This document shows positions 9,050-18,720 of a DNA stretch of 64,000 nt, piece by piece; position 1 is the stretch's first letter, and every line of letters begins with the position of its first letter. A program made the position numbers and the translations under genes. Origin of the DNA: Halomonas sp. HAL1 (GTDB lineage: Bacteria > Pseudomonadota > Gammaproteobacteria > Pseudomonadales > Halomonadaceae); the NCBI RefSeq assembly GCF_030544485.1, contig NZ_CP130610.1, forward strand, positions 992,001 to 1,056,000, written 5' to 3'. The notes under the pieces were generated by a model, which did not search any database, was not told the DNA's origin, and was given only the letters and a program-made list of their open reading frames with translations.

Positions 9050-10174
9050 TTATACGACTGCCTTGATTGCCTTTTCAAGGCTATCCACGCTGCGCTCGGT
9101 GTGGTGCAGCTTATCTAAACCAAACAGGCCAATGCGGAAGGTATGGAAATTATCACCTTCATCGCACATCAGCGGTACGCCGCCTGCTACCTGCACACCC
9201 GCCTGGGCAAGTTTGCCGACAAGTCCGCTATCCTCGCTGTAGCAGACCACTACACCCGGCGCCTCAAAGCCCTCCGCAGCAACGCTGACAAAGCCGTGGC
9301 GTTTAAGCATGGCACGGACTTCCCGGCCAATCGCTTGCTGCTCTTCTTTTACCTTGGCAAAGCCGTAAGCGCGGGTCTCCCGCATGATATCCCGCAGCTG
9401 CCGTAGGGCATCCGTGGGCATGGTGGCGTGGTAGGCATGCCCGCCGTTTTCATAGGCTTGCATGATGCTGTGCCACTTGCCCAGGTCGCAGGCAAAGCTG
9501 TTACTTTGGGTCTCGCTCAAGCGCTGCGTGGCGCGCTCTGAGAGCATGACCATGGCGCAACAGGGCGAACCGCTCCAGCCTTTTTGCGGCGCACTCACCA
9601 CCACGTCAATGCCGAGCGCCTGCATATCCACCCACAGCGTGCCAGCGGCAATGGCGTCTAGCACAAACAGGCCGCCTACCTCGTGAGTCGCTTTGGCTAA
9701 TGCTTGAATGTAGTCATCCGGAAGCAGCAGGCCAGCTGAGGTTTCCACCTGAGGGGCAAATACGACAGCAGGTTGTTCGCTACGAATCTGAGCGACGGCT
9801 TCATCAATGGGCACCGGTTGGAAAGGCGAGCGCGGGTCATCAGGATTGAGCCGCCGCGCTTTAAGCACCGTGTGCTGATTGGTTAAACGACCCATCTCGA
9901 TAATCTGTGTCCAGCGGTAGCTGAACCAGCCGTTGCGGATCACCAGGGTTTTCTGATCAACGGCAAACTGACGTGCCACCGCTTCCATACCAAAGGTGCC
10001 GCTGCCGGGCACAATCACCGCTGCGTGGGCGTTATAAACCTCTTTCAGCGTGGCGGAAATATCGCGCATCACAGTTTGAAACTGTTGCGACATATGGTTC
10101 AGCGAGCGGTCAGTGTAAACCACTGAGTACTCAAGCAAGCCGTCTGGGTCGACGTTGGGCAGTAAACCAGCCAT
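9050..10174 (-). CDS. Class V PLP-dependent aminotransferase (SPT/AGXT-like)
   Basis: 374 residues, the usual size for the serine-pyruvate / alanine-glyoxylate / aminoethylphosphonate aminotransferase group. Seen: phosphate-binding PGSGTFGMEAVARQF near residue 57, DAIAAGTLWVDMQALGIDVVVSAPQKGWSG near residues 173-200 with the Schiff-base lysine in QKGW, and an N-terminal active-site loop. Substrate cannot be decided; no phosphonate or glyoxylate genes flank it. It stands alone on the minus strand. Confidence 0.88.
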   Translation of the reverse strand: MAGLLPNVDPDGLLEYSVVYTDRSLNHMSQQFQTVMRDISATLKEVYNAHAAVIVPGSGTFGMEAVARQFAVDQKTLVIRNGWFSYRWTQIIEMGRLTNQHTVLKARRLNPDDPRSPFQPVPIDEAVAQIRSEQPAVVFAPQVETSAGLLLPDDYIQALAKATHEVGGLFVLDAIAAGTLWVDMQALGIDVVVSAPQKGWSGSPCCAMVMLSERATQRLSETQSNSFACDLGKWHSIMQAYENGGHAYHATMPTDALRQLRDIMRETRAYGFAKVKEEQQAIGREVRAMLKRHGFVSVAAEGFEAPGVVVCYSEDSGLVGKLAQAGVQVAGGVPLMCDEGDNFHTFRIGLFGLDKLHHTERSVDSLEKAIKAVV

Positions 10175-10263
10175 GGCGTTCTCCTAAATAGGTGCTGTGC
10201 TCGATGCGGCACATTGCGTCGTAAGCAAAAAGTTGTTTCTAAGAGTACGAGCAATAAATGCAC

Positions 10264-10291
10264 AAAACCAGCCCGCGATGGAGCTGGTTTT
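10264..10291 (-). terminator. Terminator after cdd
   Basis: Stem AAAACCAGC / GCTGGTTTT with a 10-nt loop, downstream of the minus-strand deo-cdd genes. A competing AGCCCGC/GCGGGCT pairing overlaps it. The minus-strand transcript ends the stem in a U run. Confidence 0.7.
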
Positions 10292-10310
10292 GAAAGCCAA
10301 GCGGGCTGAC

Positions 10311-10721
10311 CTAGCGCGGTGGCAGTTGCTCTGGCCCAAAGGCGTCGGGCAGCAGCGTTTCCATGGTGTAGGTTTTCATCAATTCACCGCTGCCGGAAAG
10401 TACCTTGATCTGCGTCTCTGGCGTCGCGAATTCGCGAATCCGCTGACGGCAGTCGCCGCAGGGTGTGCAAAGGTGATCACCAGGGCCCATCACGTAGACC
10501 GTCGCCAGCTGGCGATGCCCGGCAGTGATCATGGCGGAAATGGCCGAGGCTTCGGCGCATAAGCCTTTGTAGTGCGCCACTTCCACGTTAGTACCCGCAA
10601 ACTGATGACCGTCAGGAGTTACCATGACTGACGCCACCGGGTGTGCGGAATAGGGCACATAGGCGTTAGCCCGCGCGCTTAACAACGTTTGAACGATCTC
10701 TTCTGCAACCTGTTCCATCAT
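10311..10721 (-). CDS. cdd: Cytidine deaminase
   Basis: Small tetrameric-type cytidine deaminase that converts cytidine and deoxycytidine to (deoxy)uridine. Zinc ligands and the catalytic Glu are visible as CAEASAI and PCGDCRQ; the fold starts with SARANAYVPYSAHPVASV. The open frame extends to a TTG at 10742, but AAGGAA sits just ahead of two consecutive ATG codons at 10721 and 10718, one of which is the real start. It is the last gene of the salvage run after deoD and supplies uridine/deoxyuridine to the phosphorylases. Confidence 0.93.
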   Translation of the reverse strand: MMEQVAEEIVQTLLSARANAYVPYSAHPVASVMVTPDGHQFAGTNVEVAHYKGLCAEASAISAMITAGHRQLATVYVMGPGDHLCTPCGDCRQRIREFATPETQIKVLSGSGELMKTYTMETLLPDAFGPEQLPPR

Positions 10722-10774
10722 TTTTCCTTTTGGCCGCTTCAACGTGCTCTTTTCAAAGTTCTCTTTTCAACGTT

Positions 10775-11500
10775 CTAGGCGCGGGCTGCGTCATCGCGAA
10801 GGACTGTGTCTAACGCAATCAGCATCATGTCGTCGAACGTGGTTTGACGATCGGCGCTGGAGAGCGAGTCGCCTTTCAGGATGTGATCCGACACGGTGCA
10901 AATAGTCATGGCGCGGGCGCCGAACTCGGCGGCGACGCCGTAAAGGCCAGCGGCTTCCATCTCGACGCCGACAATGCCGTAACGCTTGAGCATTTCGGCC
11001 ATTTCGGTTTGCGGGTTGTAGAACAGATCCGCTGAGAAGATGTTGCCCACTTTGACCGGCACGTTCTTGGCCTTGGCGGCAGCGACGGCGTGCTGGGTCA
11101 GTTCAAAGTCGGCAATCGCGGCGAAGTCGTGGTCGTTAAAGCGCATGCGATTGACCTTGGAGTCGGTGCTGGCACCCATGCCGATGACGACATCGCGCAC
11201 GTTGACGTCGTCGCGCACCGCGCCGCAGGAGCCCACGCGAATCAGCGATTTAACGCCGTAATCGGTGATCAGCTCTTTGGCGTAGATGGAGACCGACGGA
11301 ATACCCATGCCGTGGCCCATCACGGAGATCTCGCGGCCTTTGTAGGTGCCGGTGTAGCCGAACATATTGCGCACATCGTTCACCTGACGAACGTTCTCCA
11401 GGTAGGTATCGGCGATGTATTTGGCGCGCAGCGGGTCGCCAGGCATCAGAACGGTATCAGCGAAATCGCCGGGGGCAGCGTTAATATGGGGAGTTGCCAT
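10775..11500 (-). CDS. deoD: Purine nucleoside phosphorylase DeoD
   Basis: Phosphorolysis of purine (deoxy)ribonucleosides to base and (deoxy)ribose-1-phosphate. The E. coli-type hexameric signature is clear: [30 protein letters not shown], then [25 protein letters not shown], and [27 protein letters not shown] with the catalytic Asp of VSDH. About 241 residues. ATG at 11500 is chosen over the upstream TTG because AAGGAGATATTTG gives proper spacing. It lies 11 bp after deoB in the same operon; the deoxyribose-1-phosphate it makes feeds DeoB. Confidence 0.96.
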   Translation of the reverse strand: MATPHINAAPGDFADTVLMPGDPLRAKYIADTYLENVRQVNDVRNMFGYTGTYKGREISVMGHGMGIPSVSIYAKELITDYGVKSLIRVGSCGAVRDDVNVRDVVIGMGASTDSKVNRMRFNDHDFAAIADFELTQHAVAAAKAKNVPVKVGNIFSADLFYNPQTEMAEMLKRYGIVGVEMEAAGLYGVAAEFGARAMTICTVSDHILKGDSLSSADRQTTFDDMMLIALDTVLRDDAARA

Positions 11501-11511
11501 CAAATATCTCC

Positions 11512-12756
11512 TTAAGCGGCTTCAGGAAGAAAACTTGTGCCATCGGCCATGGCCGGTAGCAGGAAAAAGTCGGCCAGGGTTTGGCCAATATCGGCAAAGG
11601 TGCCGCGCTCTCCCAGCGGGCCGGGGGTAAAGCCGGGGCCGTGTACCAGAATGGGGATGTACTCACGGGTGTGCTCGGTGCCGTGCCAGCTGGGGTCGCA
11701 GCCGTGATCGGCGGTGAGAATCAGTAGATCATCTTCGCTTAGCGAAGCCAGCAGCTTAGGCAGCTTGGCGTCGAAATCTTCCAGGGCGGCGGCGTAGCCC
11801 GGTACATCGCGGCGGTGGCCATAGACCGAGTCAAAATCGACAAAGTTGGTCATGATCATGGCGCGCTCGCCTTCGTCGCGCTGGCTGGTACGCTCGATCT
11901 CGTTGAGTGTGGCGTCCATCAGCGCGTCGTGGCCGCTGGCTTTTACCTTGTGGGTAATGCCGCAGTGGGCGTAGATATCGGCAATTTTACCAATCGAGAC
12001 CACTTCGCCACCGGCATCATCGAGCTTTTGCAGCACAGTGGGCGAGGGCGGCTCAACGCTGTAGTCGCGACGGTTGCCGGTGCGGGCGAAGGTGTTGCTG
12101 TCTTCGCCGATAAACGGACGCGCAATGACGCGGCCGATATTGTAAGGCTCCAGCAGCTCACGGACGGTTTCGCACAGCTTATAAAGCCGTTCCAAGCCGA
12201 AATGCTCTTCGTGAGCGGCGATCTGAAACACCGAATCCGCCGAGGTGTAAACGATGGGTTTGCCGGTGGCTATGTGCTCTTCACCCAGGCGCGCGATGAT
12301 CTCGGTACCCGAGGCGTGGCAGTTGCCAATCACCCCAGTGAGGTCGGCTTCCTGAACGATGGCATCGAGCAGCTCAAGAGGGAAACTGTCGGTTTTATCC
12401 AGAAAGTAGCCCCACTCAAAGCGCACCGGGACACCGGCAATTTCCCAGTGGCCGGAGGGGGTATCTTTGCCGCTTGAAATCTCTTTGGCGTGGGCGTAAG
12501 CACCCTCCAAACTTTCCGGCAGCGTGACGCCTTCAGCAACGCTGCCTGTGGCATCGCGGTGGGCGTGAAACAGCCCCAGCTTGGCCATGTTGGGCAGCTT
12601 GAGTGGCCCTGAACGATTGGCGTTATCCGCTTCGCCACGGGCGCAGGCGGCGGCGATATGGCCCAGGGTGTCGGAGCCTTCATCGCCGAAGGTCGCGGCG
12701 TCCGGGGCGGCGCCAATCCCAAATGAATCGAGTACCAGTAATATCGCGCGGCTCAT
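11512..12756 (-). CDS. deoB: Phosphopentomutase DeoB
   Basis: 414 residues. An alkaline-phosphatase-superfamily mutase interconverting (deoxy)ribose-1- and -5-phosphate. [20 protein letters not shown] carries the first metal ligands, DKTDSFP and SGHWEIAG the middle motifs, and [29 protein letters not shown] the C-terminal Mn2+-binding cluster. The start overlaps the deoA stop by 4 nt (ATGA), showing translational coupling. Product deoxyribose-5-phosphate goes to DeoC. Confidence 0.96.
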   Translation of the reverse strand: MSRAILLVLDSFGIGAAPDAATFGDEGSDTLGHIAAACARGEADNANRSGPLKLPNMAKLGLFHAHRDATGSVAEGVTLPESLEGAYAHAKEISSGKDTPSGHWEIAGVPVRFEWGYFLDKTDSFPLELLDAIVQEADLTGVIGNCHASGTEIIARLGEEHIATGKPIVYTSADSVFQIAAHEEHFGLERLYKLCETVRELLEPYNIGRVIARPFIGEDSNTFARTGNRRDYSVEPPSPTVLQKLDDAGGEVVSIGKIADIYAHCGITHKVKASGHDALMDATLNEIERTSQRDEGERAMIMTNFVDFDSVYGHRRDVPGYAAALEDFDAKLPKLLASLSEDDLLILTADHGCDPSWHGTEHTREYIPILVHGPGFTPGPLGERGTFADIGQTLADFFLLPAMADGTSFLPEAA

Positions 12757-14108
12757 GAGGCTTCTCCACGGAAGGTGTCTTGCAGCAGGGTGTCGGCGCT
12801 GGCAGCGCCTTCGCCAATCGTAAACGCCGCGCGCAACTGTTCGGCGGCTCGTTCAGCGGCGGCGTCACTGCGGGCGTGTACCATGGCAATGGGGCGCTGG
12901 CTATCCACGCTCTCGCCGATTTCGACGATAGCCGTAAAGCCGACGCTGTGATCGACGCTGGCGTCGTTACGCAGGCGGCCACCGCCCAGTTCCACCACGC
13001 TCATGCCGACGGCACGGGTATCGATACGTTGGACGGTACCTGCTTGCTCGGCATAGACGGGTTTGATGACGTCGGCTTTAGGAAGGTAATGCTCTGAGCG
13101 CTCCATAAAGTCGCTGGGGCCGCCAAGTTCACGCACCATCTGGGCAAACACTTCAGCGGCCGCGCCGGAGGTCAGCGCCTTCTCTAGCTGAGTCAGTGCG
13201 TCCTCACGGGAGCCCGCGAGCTTACCGGCGATCAGCATCTCGACTGCCAATTCACGGGTGACTTGCATCACGCGGCTGTTGGAGCGGTCACCGCGCAGTA
13301 GGGCCAGCGTCTCGACGATTTCAACGGCGTTACCAGCGCAGGGCGCTAGCGGCTGGCTCATATCGGTGAGCAGGGCCGTGGTGGGCGTGCCCGCCTGGGT
13401 GGCCACATTGGCGATGCTTTTGGCCAACTCGCGGGATTTTTCCGGGGTGGGCATAAAGGCACCGCTGCCGACTTTAACGTCCATCACCAGCGCATCCAGC
13501 CCTGAGGCCAGCTTCTTACCCAGAATAGAGGCGGTAATCAGCGGAATCGATTCCACGGTGGCGGTCACGTCACGCACGCCGTAGATGCGCTTATCAGCGG
13601 GGGCAAGGTCGCCGGTCTGGCCGATAATCGCCACACCGGTGGATTTCACCACCTCGCGGAAGCGTGCTGGCGCGGGATAGGGGTCGTAACCGGGGATCGA
13701 TTCGAGCTTGTCCAGCGTACCGCCGGTGTGACCCAGGCCGCGTCCAGAAATCATCGGTACAAAGGCACCGCAGGCGGCGACCCAAGGGCCGAGCACCAGC
13801 GATACCAAGTCACCCACGCCGCCAGTAGAGTGCTTATCGACAATCGGGCCGGGCAGGTTTAGATCGCTCCACTGCATCACATGACCGGAGTCGCGGGTGG
13901 CGGTGGTCAGCGCGACCACTTCTTCACGGCTCATGCCGTTCAAAAACACCGCCATGGTGAAGGCGCCAATTTGGGCATCGCTGATGCGGTCATCGGCAAT
14001 GCCCTGTACAAACGCTTTGATCTCTTCCGCAGGCAGCGGCTGGTTATCTCGCTTAAGGCGAATCAGCTCCTGGGGCAGCAACGCGTATTGGGTTGCATTG
14101 ACAGACAT
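12753..14108 (-). CDS. deoA: Thymidine phosphorylase DeoA
   Basis: 451 residues, of the class II nucleoside phosphorylase family. The phosphate and nucleoside-binding motif [17 protein letters not shown] is at about residues 92-108, followed by [22 protein letters not shown] and the KVGSGAFM metal region. It splits thymidine/deoxyuridine to base and deoxyribose-1-phosphate. It overlaps deoC by one base (TAATG) and deoB by 4, so deoC-deoA-deoB are tightly coupled. Confidence 0.96.
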   Translation of the reverse strand: MSVNATQYALLPQELIRLKRDNQPLPAEEIKAFVQGIADDRISDAQIGAFTMAVFLNGMSREEVVALTTATRDSGHVMQWSDLNLPGPIVDKHSTGGVGDLVSLVLGPWVAACGAFVPMISGRGLGHTGGTLDKLESIPGYDPYPAPARFREVVKSTGVAIIGQTGDLAPADKRIYGVRDVTATVESIPLITASILGKKLASGLDALVMDVKVGSGAFMPTPEKSRELAKSIANVATQAGTPTTALLTDMSQPLAPCAGNAVEIVETLALLRGDRSNSRVMQVTRELAVEMLIAGKLAGSREDALTQLEKALTSGAAAEVFAQMVRELGGPSDFMERSEHYLPKADVIKPVYAEQAGTVQRIDTRAVGMSVVELGGGRLRNDASVDHSVGFTAIVEIGESVDSQRPIAMVHARSDAAAERAAEQLRAAFTIGEGAASADTLLQDTFRGEAS

Positions 14109-14905
14109 TAGTAACCTCCTTGGCCTTGGGGTGCCGCGCTGGTGCTGCCGGTCAACGTATCCAACAGATTGCCCAGCAGGCTAGAGGCACCAAAACGGAA
14201 GTGCGCGGGCGTTACCCAACCGGGGCCCATGATCTCGTTGGCAAGGGCCAAGTATTCCGCCGCGTCTTCGGCGGTTTTAACGCCACCCGCCGCCTTAAAG
14301 CCAACGTCTTTGCCACTGGCCTTGATAGCGTTGAGCATAATCTCAGCGGCTTCCAGTGTAGCGTTAACGGCGACTTTGCCGGTCGACGTTTTAATGAAAT
14401 CAGCGCCGCCTTCAATGGCGAGTTCGCTGGCGCGTTTGATCAGCGCAGGGTCTTTGAGTTCGCCTGACTCAATGATCACTTTGAGCAGCGCTTGGCCAGC
14501 GCAGGCGGCTTTGCACATTTCAACTAGCTCGAGGCCAGTCTCTTCATCGCCCGCCATCAGGGTGCGGTAGGGGAATACGACATCGACTTCATGAGCACCA
14601 GAGGCAACGGCATCGCGCGTTTCGCGGGCAGCGCCCATGATGTCGTCGCCGCCGTTGGGGAAATTGGTGACCGTGGCGATCTTCACTTGGTCATTAAGGG
14701 TATGAGCGGTCAATGCACGCTGGGCCGTGACAATAAACTGGGGAAAGACACATACCGTAGCAGGGGTGCCAAAGGGCGTTTTTACTTGCTGACAGAGTGC
14801 TTCAATGGTGCTGTCAGTGTCGCTATCGTTCAGGCTCGTCAGATCCATGAGGGTAAGTGCTTGGCGGGCGGCTTGGACAATATGGGGGGAGGCTGTCGCA
14901 GTCAT
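14108..14905 (-). CDS. deoC: Deoxyribose-phosphate aldolase DeoC
   Basis: 265 residues. TIM-barrel class I aldolase cleaving deoxyribose-5-phosphate into acetaldehyde and glyceraldehyde-3-phosphate. The Schiff-base lysine region is seen in [20 protein letters not shown], with the second lysine in [25 protein letters not shown] and CVFPQF are typical N-terminal features. First gene of the deo run after nupC; a hairpin lies between nupC and this gene, so its expression may need read-through. Confidence 0.95.
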   Translation of the reverse strand: MTATASPHIVQAARQALTLMDLTSLNDSDTDSTIEALCQQVKTPFGTPATVCVFPQFIVTAQRALTAHTLNDQVKIATVTNFPNGGDDIMGAARETRDAVASGAHEVDVVFPYRTLMAGDEETGLELVEMCKAACAGQALLKVIIESGELKDPALIKRASELAIEGGADFIKTSTGKVAVNATLEAAEIMLNAIKASGKDVGFKAAGGVKTAEDAAEYLALANEIMGPGWVTPAHFRFGASSLLGNLLDTLTGSTSAAPQGQGGY

Positions 14906-14936
14906 GGAATTCTCACAAATCAGTAAAAGATAAAAA

Positions 14937-14967
14937 CGGGCACTGCGGATAAAACCGCAGCGCCCGA
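14937..14967 (-). terminator. Hairpin between nupC and deoC (terminator or attenuator)
   Basis: On the minus strand a stem CGGGCGCTGCGG / CCGCAGTGCCCG (one mismatch) with a TTTTAT loop is followed by TTTTTAT. It lies after the nupC stop and only about 30 bp before deoC, with no room for a clear separate promoter. It could reduce deo expression relative to nupC. Confidence 0.7.
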
Positions 14968-15015
14968 TGCATTAAGTAGCCGTCATTGCGCTCATCATTC
15001 AAGCAGTGGCAAGCG

Positions 15016-16299
15016 CTATGTAGACGCGCCACTCAGCGCGATGAAGAAGCCAGCGATAGAGGCCGACATCAAGTTGGATAGTGTACCGGCCAATACGGCT
15101 TTGACACCAAAGCGGGCAATCTCTTTGCGGCGAGTCGGTGCAATGCTGCCCAAACCACCCAGCAGAATCGCAATGGAGGAGAGGTTAGCAAAGCCACACA
15201 GCGCGAAAGAGAGGATCGCCATGGTGTGCGGTGTCATCATCTGACCCGTGGCAGCCACCACCTGTTCCCCATCAATGTAGGGCGCAAGGTTGATGTAGGC
15301 GACGAATTCGTTGACCACTAATTTTTGGCCAATGAATGAGCCTGCCAGGGTCGCTTCTTCCCAGGGTACACCTAACAGGAAGGCAAGCGGGGCGAACAGC
15401 CAGCCCAAGATCAGTTCCAAGCTCAGTGAGTCAAAGCCCACCCAGCCGCCAACGCCGCCTAAAATGCCGTTGATCAACGCAATCAGCGCGATAAAGGCGA
15501 GTAGCATGGCGCCCACGTTGGCAGCCAGCATTAAACCCGAAGTGGCCCCCGATGCCGCCGCGTCCAGGACGTTGGCAGGCTTATCTTCCTGAGCGTCAAT
15601 CTCTTCTTCTACCTTGGTAACGCTATCGCTGTCGGTGACATCTTGGGTTTCCGGCATGATCAGCTTAGCGAACAACAGCCCGCCCGGTGCCGCCATAAAG
15701 GAGGCCGCCACCAGGTACTCCATGGGAATACCCAGCGCTGCATAACCCGCCAACACCGAACCCGCTACCGAGGCCAAGCCACCACACATCACCGCAAACA
15801 GCTGTGAAGGCGTCATCCGGGCGATAAACGGGCGTACTACCAGCGGCGCTTCGGTCTGGCCGACGAAAATATTTGCCGTTGCAGAAAGCGATTCAGTGCG
15901 TGAAGTGCCTAATGCTTTCTGTAGTGCGCCACCCAGAATGCGAATCACCCACTGCATAATGCCGATGTAATAGAGCACGGCGATTAGCGAGGAGAAGAAG
16001 ATAATGACGGGGAGTACTTTGATTGCAAATACAAAGCCGACATTATCCACATCGGCTAAGCCGCCGAACAGAAAGCCGATACCGTCGTTGGCATACACCA
16101 AAATTTGGCTAACGCCGGAGGAGATGGCCTGTAGTACCGCTTGGCCAAACGGCACATAAAGTACAAAGGCACCAATCCCCGCTTGGATCGCAAAGGCGCC
16201 GAGCACGGTACGTAACCGGATAGATTTACGGTCGTAGGAGAATATCAGGGCAATGGCCACCAGGGTGACCATACCCACCAAGCTCATAAGGAGTGTCAT
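15016..16299 (-). CDS. nupC: Concentrative nucleoside transporter, NupC/CNT family
   Basis: 427 residues with multiple hydrophobic helices. Family-specific segments are [44 protein letters not shown] (the transport core with the QTEAPL substrate motif) and [15 protein letters not shown]. It is an inner-membrane Na+ or H+-coupled symporter for nucleosides. Position between tsx and deoC fits import of the substrates for the deo enzymes. Distinctive is a charged loop with [21 protein letters not shown] around residues 215-240. Confidence 0.93.
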   Translation of the reverse strand: MTLLMSLVGMVTLVAIALIFSYDRKSIRLRTVLGAFAIQAGIGAFVLYVPFGQAVLQAISSGVSQILVYANDGIGFLFGGLADVDNVGFVFAIKVLPVIIFFSSLIAVLYYIGIMQWVIRILGGALQKALGTSRTESLSATANIFVGQTEAPLVVRPFIARMTPSQLFAVMCGGLASVAGSVLAGYAALGIPMEYLVAASFMAAPGGLLFAKLIMPETQDVTDSDSVTKVEEEIDAQEDKPANVLDAAASGATSGLMLAANVGAMLLAFIALIALINGILGGVGGWVGFDSLSLELILGWLFAPLAFLLGVPWEEATLAGSFIGQKLVVNEFVAYINLAPYIDGEQVVAATGQMMTPHTMAILSFALCGFANLSSIAILLGGLGSIAPTRRKEIARFGVKAVLAGTLSNLMSASIAGFFIALSGAST

Positions 16300-16323
16300 A
16301 GGGGGATCCTTCGAGTCCTGGAA

Positions 16324-16470
16324 CCTCTGATTAACTATTACGCTTGCCTATACGGCGTTAAAAATCGCCTCGTGCGCGAGTCCGATCAAAATGATCATTA
16401 CTGCTCTTAAACTCCGCCTTTTCGTTGATTTTTGCCTTGTCTAGCCTGCGCTCATTACGTTAATCAGAGG
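16324..16470. repeat. Spaced inverted repeat in the tsx-nupC spacer
   Basis: CCTCTGATTAAC (16324-16335) and its exact reverse complement GTTAATCAGAGG (16459-16470) bracket the 123-bp middle of the intergenic region downstream of tsx and upstream of nupC. The similarity continues a few bases outward (GGAA versus GGAG). No T-tract; purpose unknown. Confidence 0.6.
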
Positions 16471-16482
16471 CTCCTAAAGCGG

Positions 16483-17334
16483 TTATAGTAAGTTGAGCTT
16501 GACGGAGTAGATCATCGCATTCTGGTAATTATTGGGCGTGCCCAACTTGTTATCAGAGTAGCGGTACTGAATACCGGTGGTGATCAAGTCGCTTGGATGC
16601 CACCACAGGCTCAGTGCACCGTTGGTGCCCACACTGCCTGCTTTCGCCTCTGGAGGCTGGTAGTTTTGGGTCAAGTACTCGTCGTCACGTCCAAACGTTT
16701 GCTCGTGCCAGTTGGTGACACTGAAATTTTGGTTGAGCGCCGCGAAATCATAACCCGCGACCCAGCCGGCCATAAAGCCGTTCATCCCGCTATAGCTGTT
16801 ACTTTGCACCCGCGCGGCACCAATAAACGGTTTAAACCACAGGCCATTGTCGAAGGTGGTGCGGTAGCCTAAACCCAGAACCTGATCCTGCTCACGGCTC
16901 TCAAAGCCGTAATCACGGAAGTCGTAAAGGTGGGCATAAATCGACAGCGGGCTATCGCCCAGATAAATGTGCGAGGTTATTTTACCCGCGGTGCGGAAGT
17001 TGTCTTTGCCACCACTGGATTCATCGAATTGATCGTTGGTGGGGTTCTCGAAATCAAAGAAGCCATAGAATTCGCCCCAGCTAAAGCCAGCGCCGCCTTC
17101 TATTTCGAGAAACATAAAGTCGCTTTTCGCCGCGTTAGAGGCGGTGCGTGCTTCGGTGCCGTTCGACCAATCGAGATAGTTGACCGAGACATTGGCAAAC
17201 GACCACAGCCGGTCAAGCGGGTGGGGCTGAGCGTCGTCTGCAAATGCTGGAGTGACTAGGGCGGTACTTGTCAGTAAAGCGCCAGCACTAAGGGTGACAA
17301 GCGATGAAGAGCGAGTGTGTTTTCGAGCAGTCAT
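16483..17334 (-). CDS. tsx: Nucleoside-specific outer-membrane channel, Tsx/OmpK family
   Basis: 283 residues. A cleavable signal peptide (basic start, hydrophobic core LVTLSAGALLTSTALVTPAFA, cleavage after AFA) is followed by a beta-barrel with alternating aromatic strands: SFANVSVNYLDWSNGTE, FMFLEIEGGAGFSWGEFYGFFDFENP and a final strand ending in leucine. This matches the Tsx/OmpK family that admits nucleosides through the outer membrane. It is the promoter-proximal gene of the salvage locus and faces deoR across tandem DeoR-type operators. Confidence 0.9.
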   Translation of the reverse strand: MTARKHTRSSSLVTLSAGALLTSTALVTPAFADDAQPHPLDRLWSFANVSVNYLDWSNGTEARTASNAAKSDFMFLEIEGGAGFSWGEFYGFFDFENPTNDQFDESSGGKDNFRTAGKITSHIYLGDSPLSIYAHLYDFRDYGFESREQDQVLGLGYRTTFDNGLWFKPFIGAARVQSNSYSGMNGFMAGWVAGYDFAALNQNFSVTNWHEQTFGRDDEYLTQNYQPPEAKAGSVGTNGALSLWWHPSDLITTGIQYRYSDNKLGTPNNYQNAMIYSVKLNLL

Positions 17335-17411
17335 TTAAGCCTCAACGGGGGTTGTCGCGGAGCCATTTGAGTGTGGCTATCCGTGGTTATAGTCGTGCGG
17401 GCTGGCGTTAA

Positions 17412-17427
17412 TGTTAAAATTATAACA
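17412..17427. promoter_or_regulatory. DeoR-type operator 1
   Basis: TGTTAAAATTATAACA has the TGTTA-N6-TAACA form of the E. coli DeoR operator (TGTTAGAATTCTAACA) and lies between divergent tsx and deoR. Both half-sites are intact. Confidence 0.75.
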
Positions 17428-17432
17428 TTTAG

Positions 17433-17448
17433 TGTTATTTTTCTAACG
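17433..17448. promoter_or_regulatory. DeoR-type operator 2
   Basis: TGTTATTTTTCTAACG matches TGTTA-N6-TAACA except for the last base. It starts 21 bp after operator 1, two helical turns, so both sites face the same side of the DNA and cooperative binding is plausible. Confidence 0.65.
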
Positions 17449-17645
17449 TTGATTTGCAAGTGTTGTCACATCAACGCTATTTAAATGTCATAAAGTTATC
17501 GTAAGCATCACGAATAGCATTAATGGGCGTTGTCACAGTGGAAATTCCGTCGCTGCTCGCTCAGCATAGAAACGAAACAAGAGGCAACATGAAGGCTTAT
17601 GTTGCGCTAAGCACAACAAGAGGGGTTGATAAGGAGATGCCCACC

Positions 17646-18413
17646 ATGAATGGCCGCAGCGCTCAGCGCCTTGCAAAACTTCAGGAAGCGCTAGCCAGTG
17701 GCGGCACTCTTCATCTGCGCGATGCCGCAGAGCTGTGCGATGTGTCAGAAATGACCATCCGGCGCGATCTCACCACCCAGCCAACTGCGATGAGCCTGTT
17801 GGGCGGGCGCTTGGTGATGGCGAATTACCCCGGTGTCACACCGATTTATGACTTAACCGAGCAGCAGGCTAGCCACTACCAGGCGAAGTATCGGCTCTGC
17901 CAGCGAGTACTCGCCTTTATTGAAGAGGGCGATACGCTGTTTATTGACTGTGGCTCGACGCTGATTCCGTTGCTGAGTCAGTTAAGTCATTTTCGTGAAC
18001 TGACGGTGGTGACCTATGCACTCAACGTCGCCAATGCCGTTGCCGCCTTGCCTAACGTACGCCTTGTACTACTGGGCGGGCTGTTTTATGCCGCTTCACA
18101 ATCATTTGGCAGCGACAATATGGCCGCCGCCATTGAACGATTGGGCATCAATAAAGCATTGATTTCCGCGGCGGGCGTGGATTTGGAGCGCGGCGTAAGC
18201 TGTTTCCACTTTCACGAAGTAGCGCCTAAACAGGCCGCCATTGCTACAGCGATGCAGCGCTTGCTGGTAGTGGATGCCAGCAAGTTTGGCGTGGTACGAC
18301 CGGCTTATTTCGCAGCCCTAGATGATTTTGATGTGGTTGTTACCGACGAAGAGGGCGCGCCGCAACTGCTAGAGGGGCATGGTCGCGATGTGCCCGTGGT
18401 AACCGTAGCGTAG
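17646..18413 (+). CDS. deoR: DeoR-family repressor of nucleoside catabolism
   Basis: 255 residues. N-terminal HTH (RLAKLQEALASGGTLHLRDAAELCDVSEMTIRRDL) followed by a DeoR C-terminal sugar-phosphate sensor domain (GDTLFIDCGSTLIPLLSQL, VRLVLLGGLFYAASQSFGSDN, ALISAAGVDLERGVSC). The frame is open to 17523, but the ATG at 17646 has AAGGAG nine nt upstream and gives the length of E. coli DeoR (252). Divergent to tsx; the tandem TGTTA-N6-TAACA sites in between support its role as the local deo repressor responding to deoxyribose-5-phosphate. Confidence 0.9.
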   Translation: MNGRSAQRLAKLQEALASGGTLHLRDAAELCDVSEMTIRRDLTTQPTAMSLLGGRLVMANYPGVTPIYDLTEQQASHYQAKYRLCQRVLAFIEEGDTLFIDCGSTLIPLLSQLSHFRELTVVTYALNVANAVAALPNVRLVLLGGLFYAASQSFGSDNMAAAIERLGINKALISAAGVDLERGVSCFHFHEVAPKQAAIATAMQRLLVVDASKFGVVRPAYFAALDDFDVVVTDEEGAPQLLEGHGRDVPVVTVA

Positions 18414-18720
18414 AATTTTTCGCTTCTCTATACCCGTCAATAGCTTGGGTGCGGCAATGCGCCACTTCTTTCATGATCTCGATCAATAGAAAATACTTTC
18501 GTCTTACTTGCTGTCGCTTTTAAAGCTTAGGCGAGCAAGACCCGCCGCTATTCCCACTTGGCGGCGCATATTCTTCCCGGAGCAGTGGCGCTCAGTGCAC
18601 TACGCATGTTCTTGTGCTCGTATGAGCATGTTTTGGGAAGAGTATGGGGTGATAGTTAGCCTGCTATATAGCTTGCTATATAGAGGCTAGTGTTTATTGA
18701 ACATTTCACGAGATCACACC
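18414..18720. other. Intergenic region upstream of the cyo operon
   Basis: About 300 bp without a convincing gene. It must contain the cyo promoter. The notable element is at 18658-18690, where TGCTATATAG occurs twice 12 bp apart and the outer bases TAGCC/GGCTA are complementary, giving a partly palindromic AT-rich block just before cyoA. Confidence 0.5.

Noticed and set aside
11090..12477. Plus-strand reading frames across deoD and deoB
   Set aside because: High-GC shadow frames of well-identified genes; no RBS and no recognisable domains.
17523..17645. Longer DeoR starting at 17523
   Set aside because: The added 41 residues match nothing in the family, and the ATG at 17646 has a strong RBS and gives the usual length.
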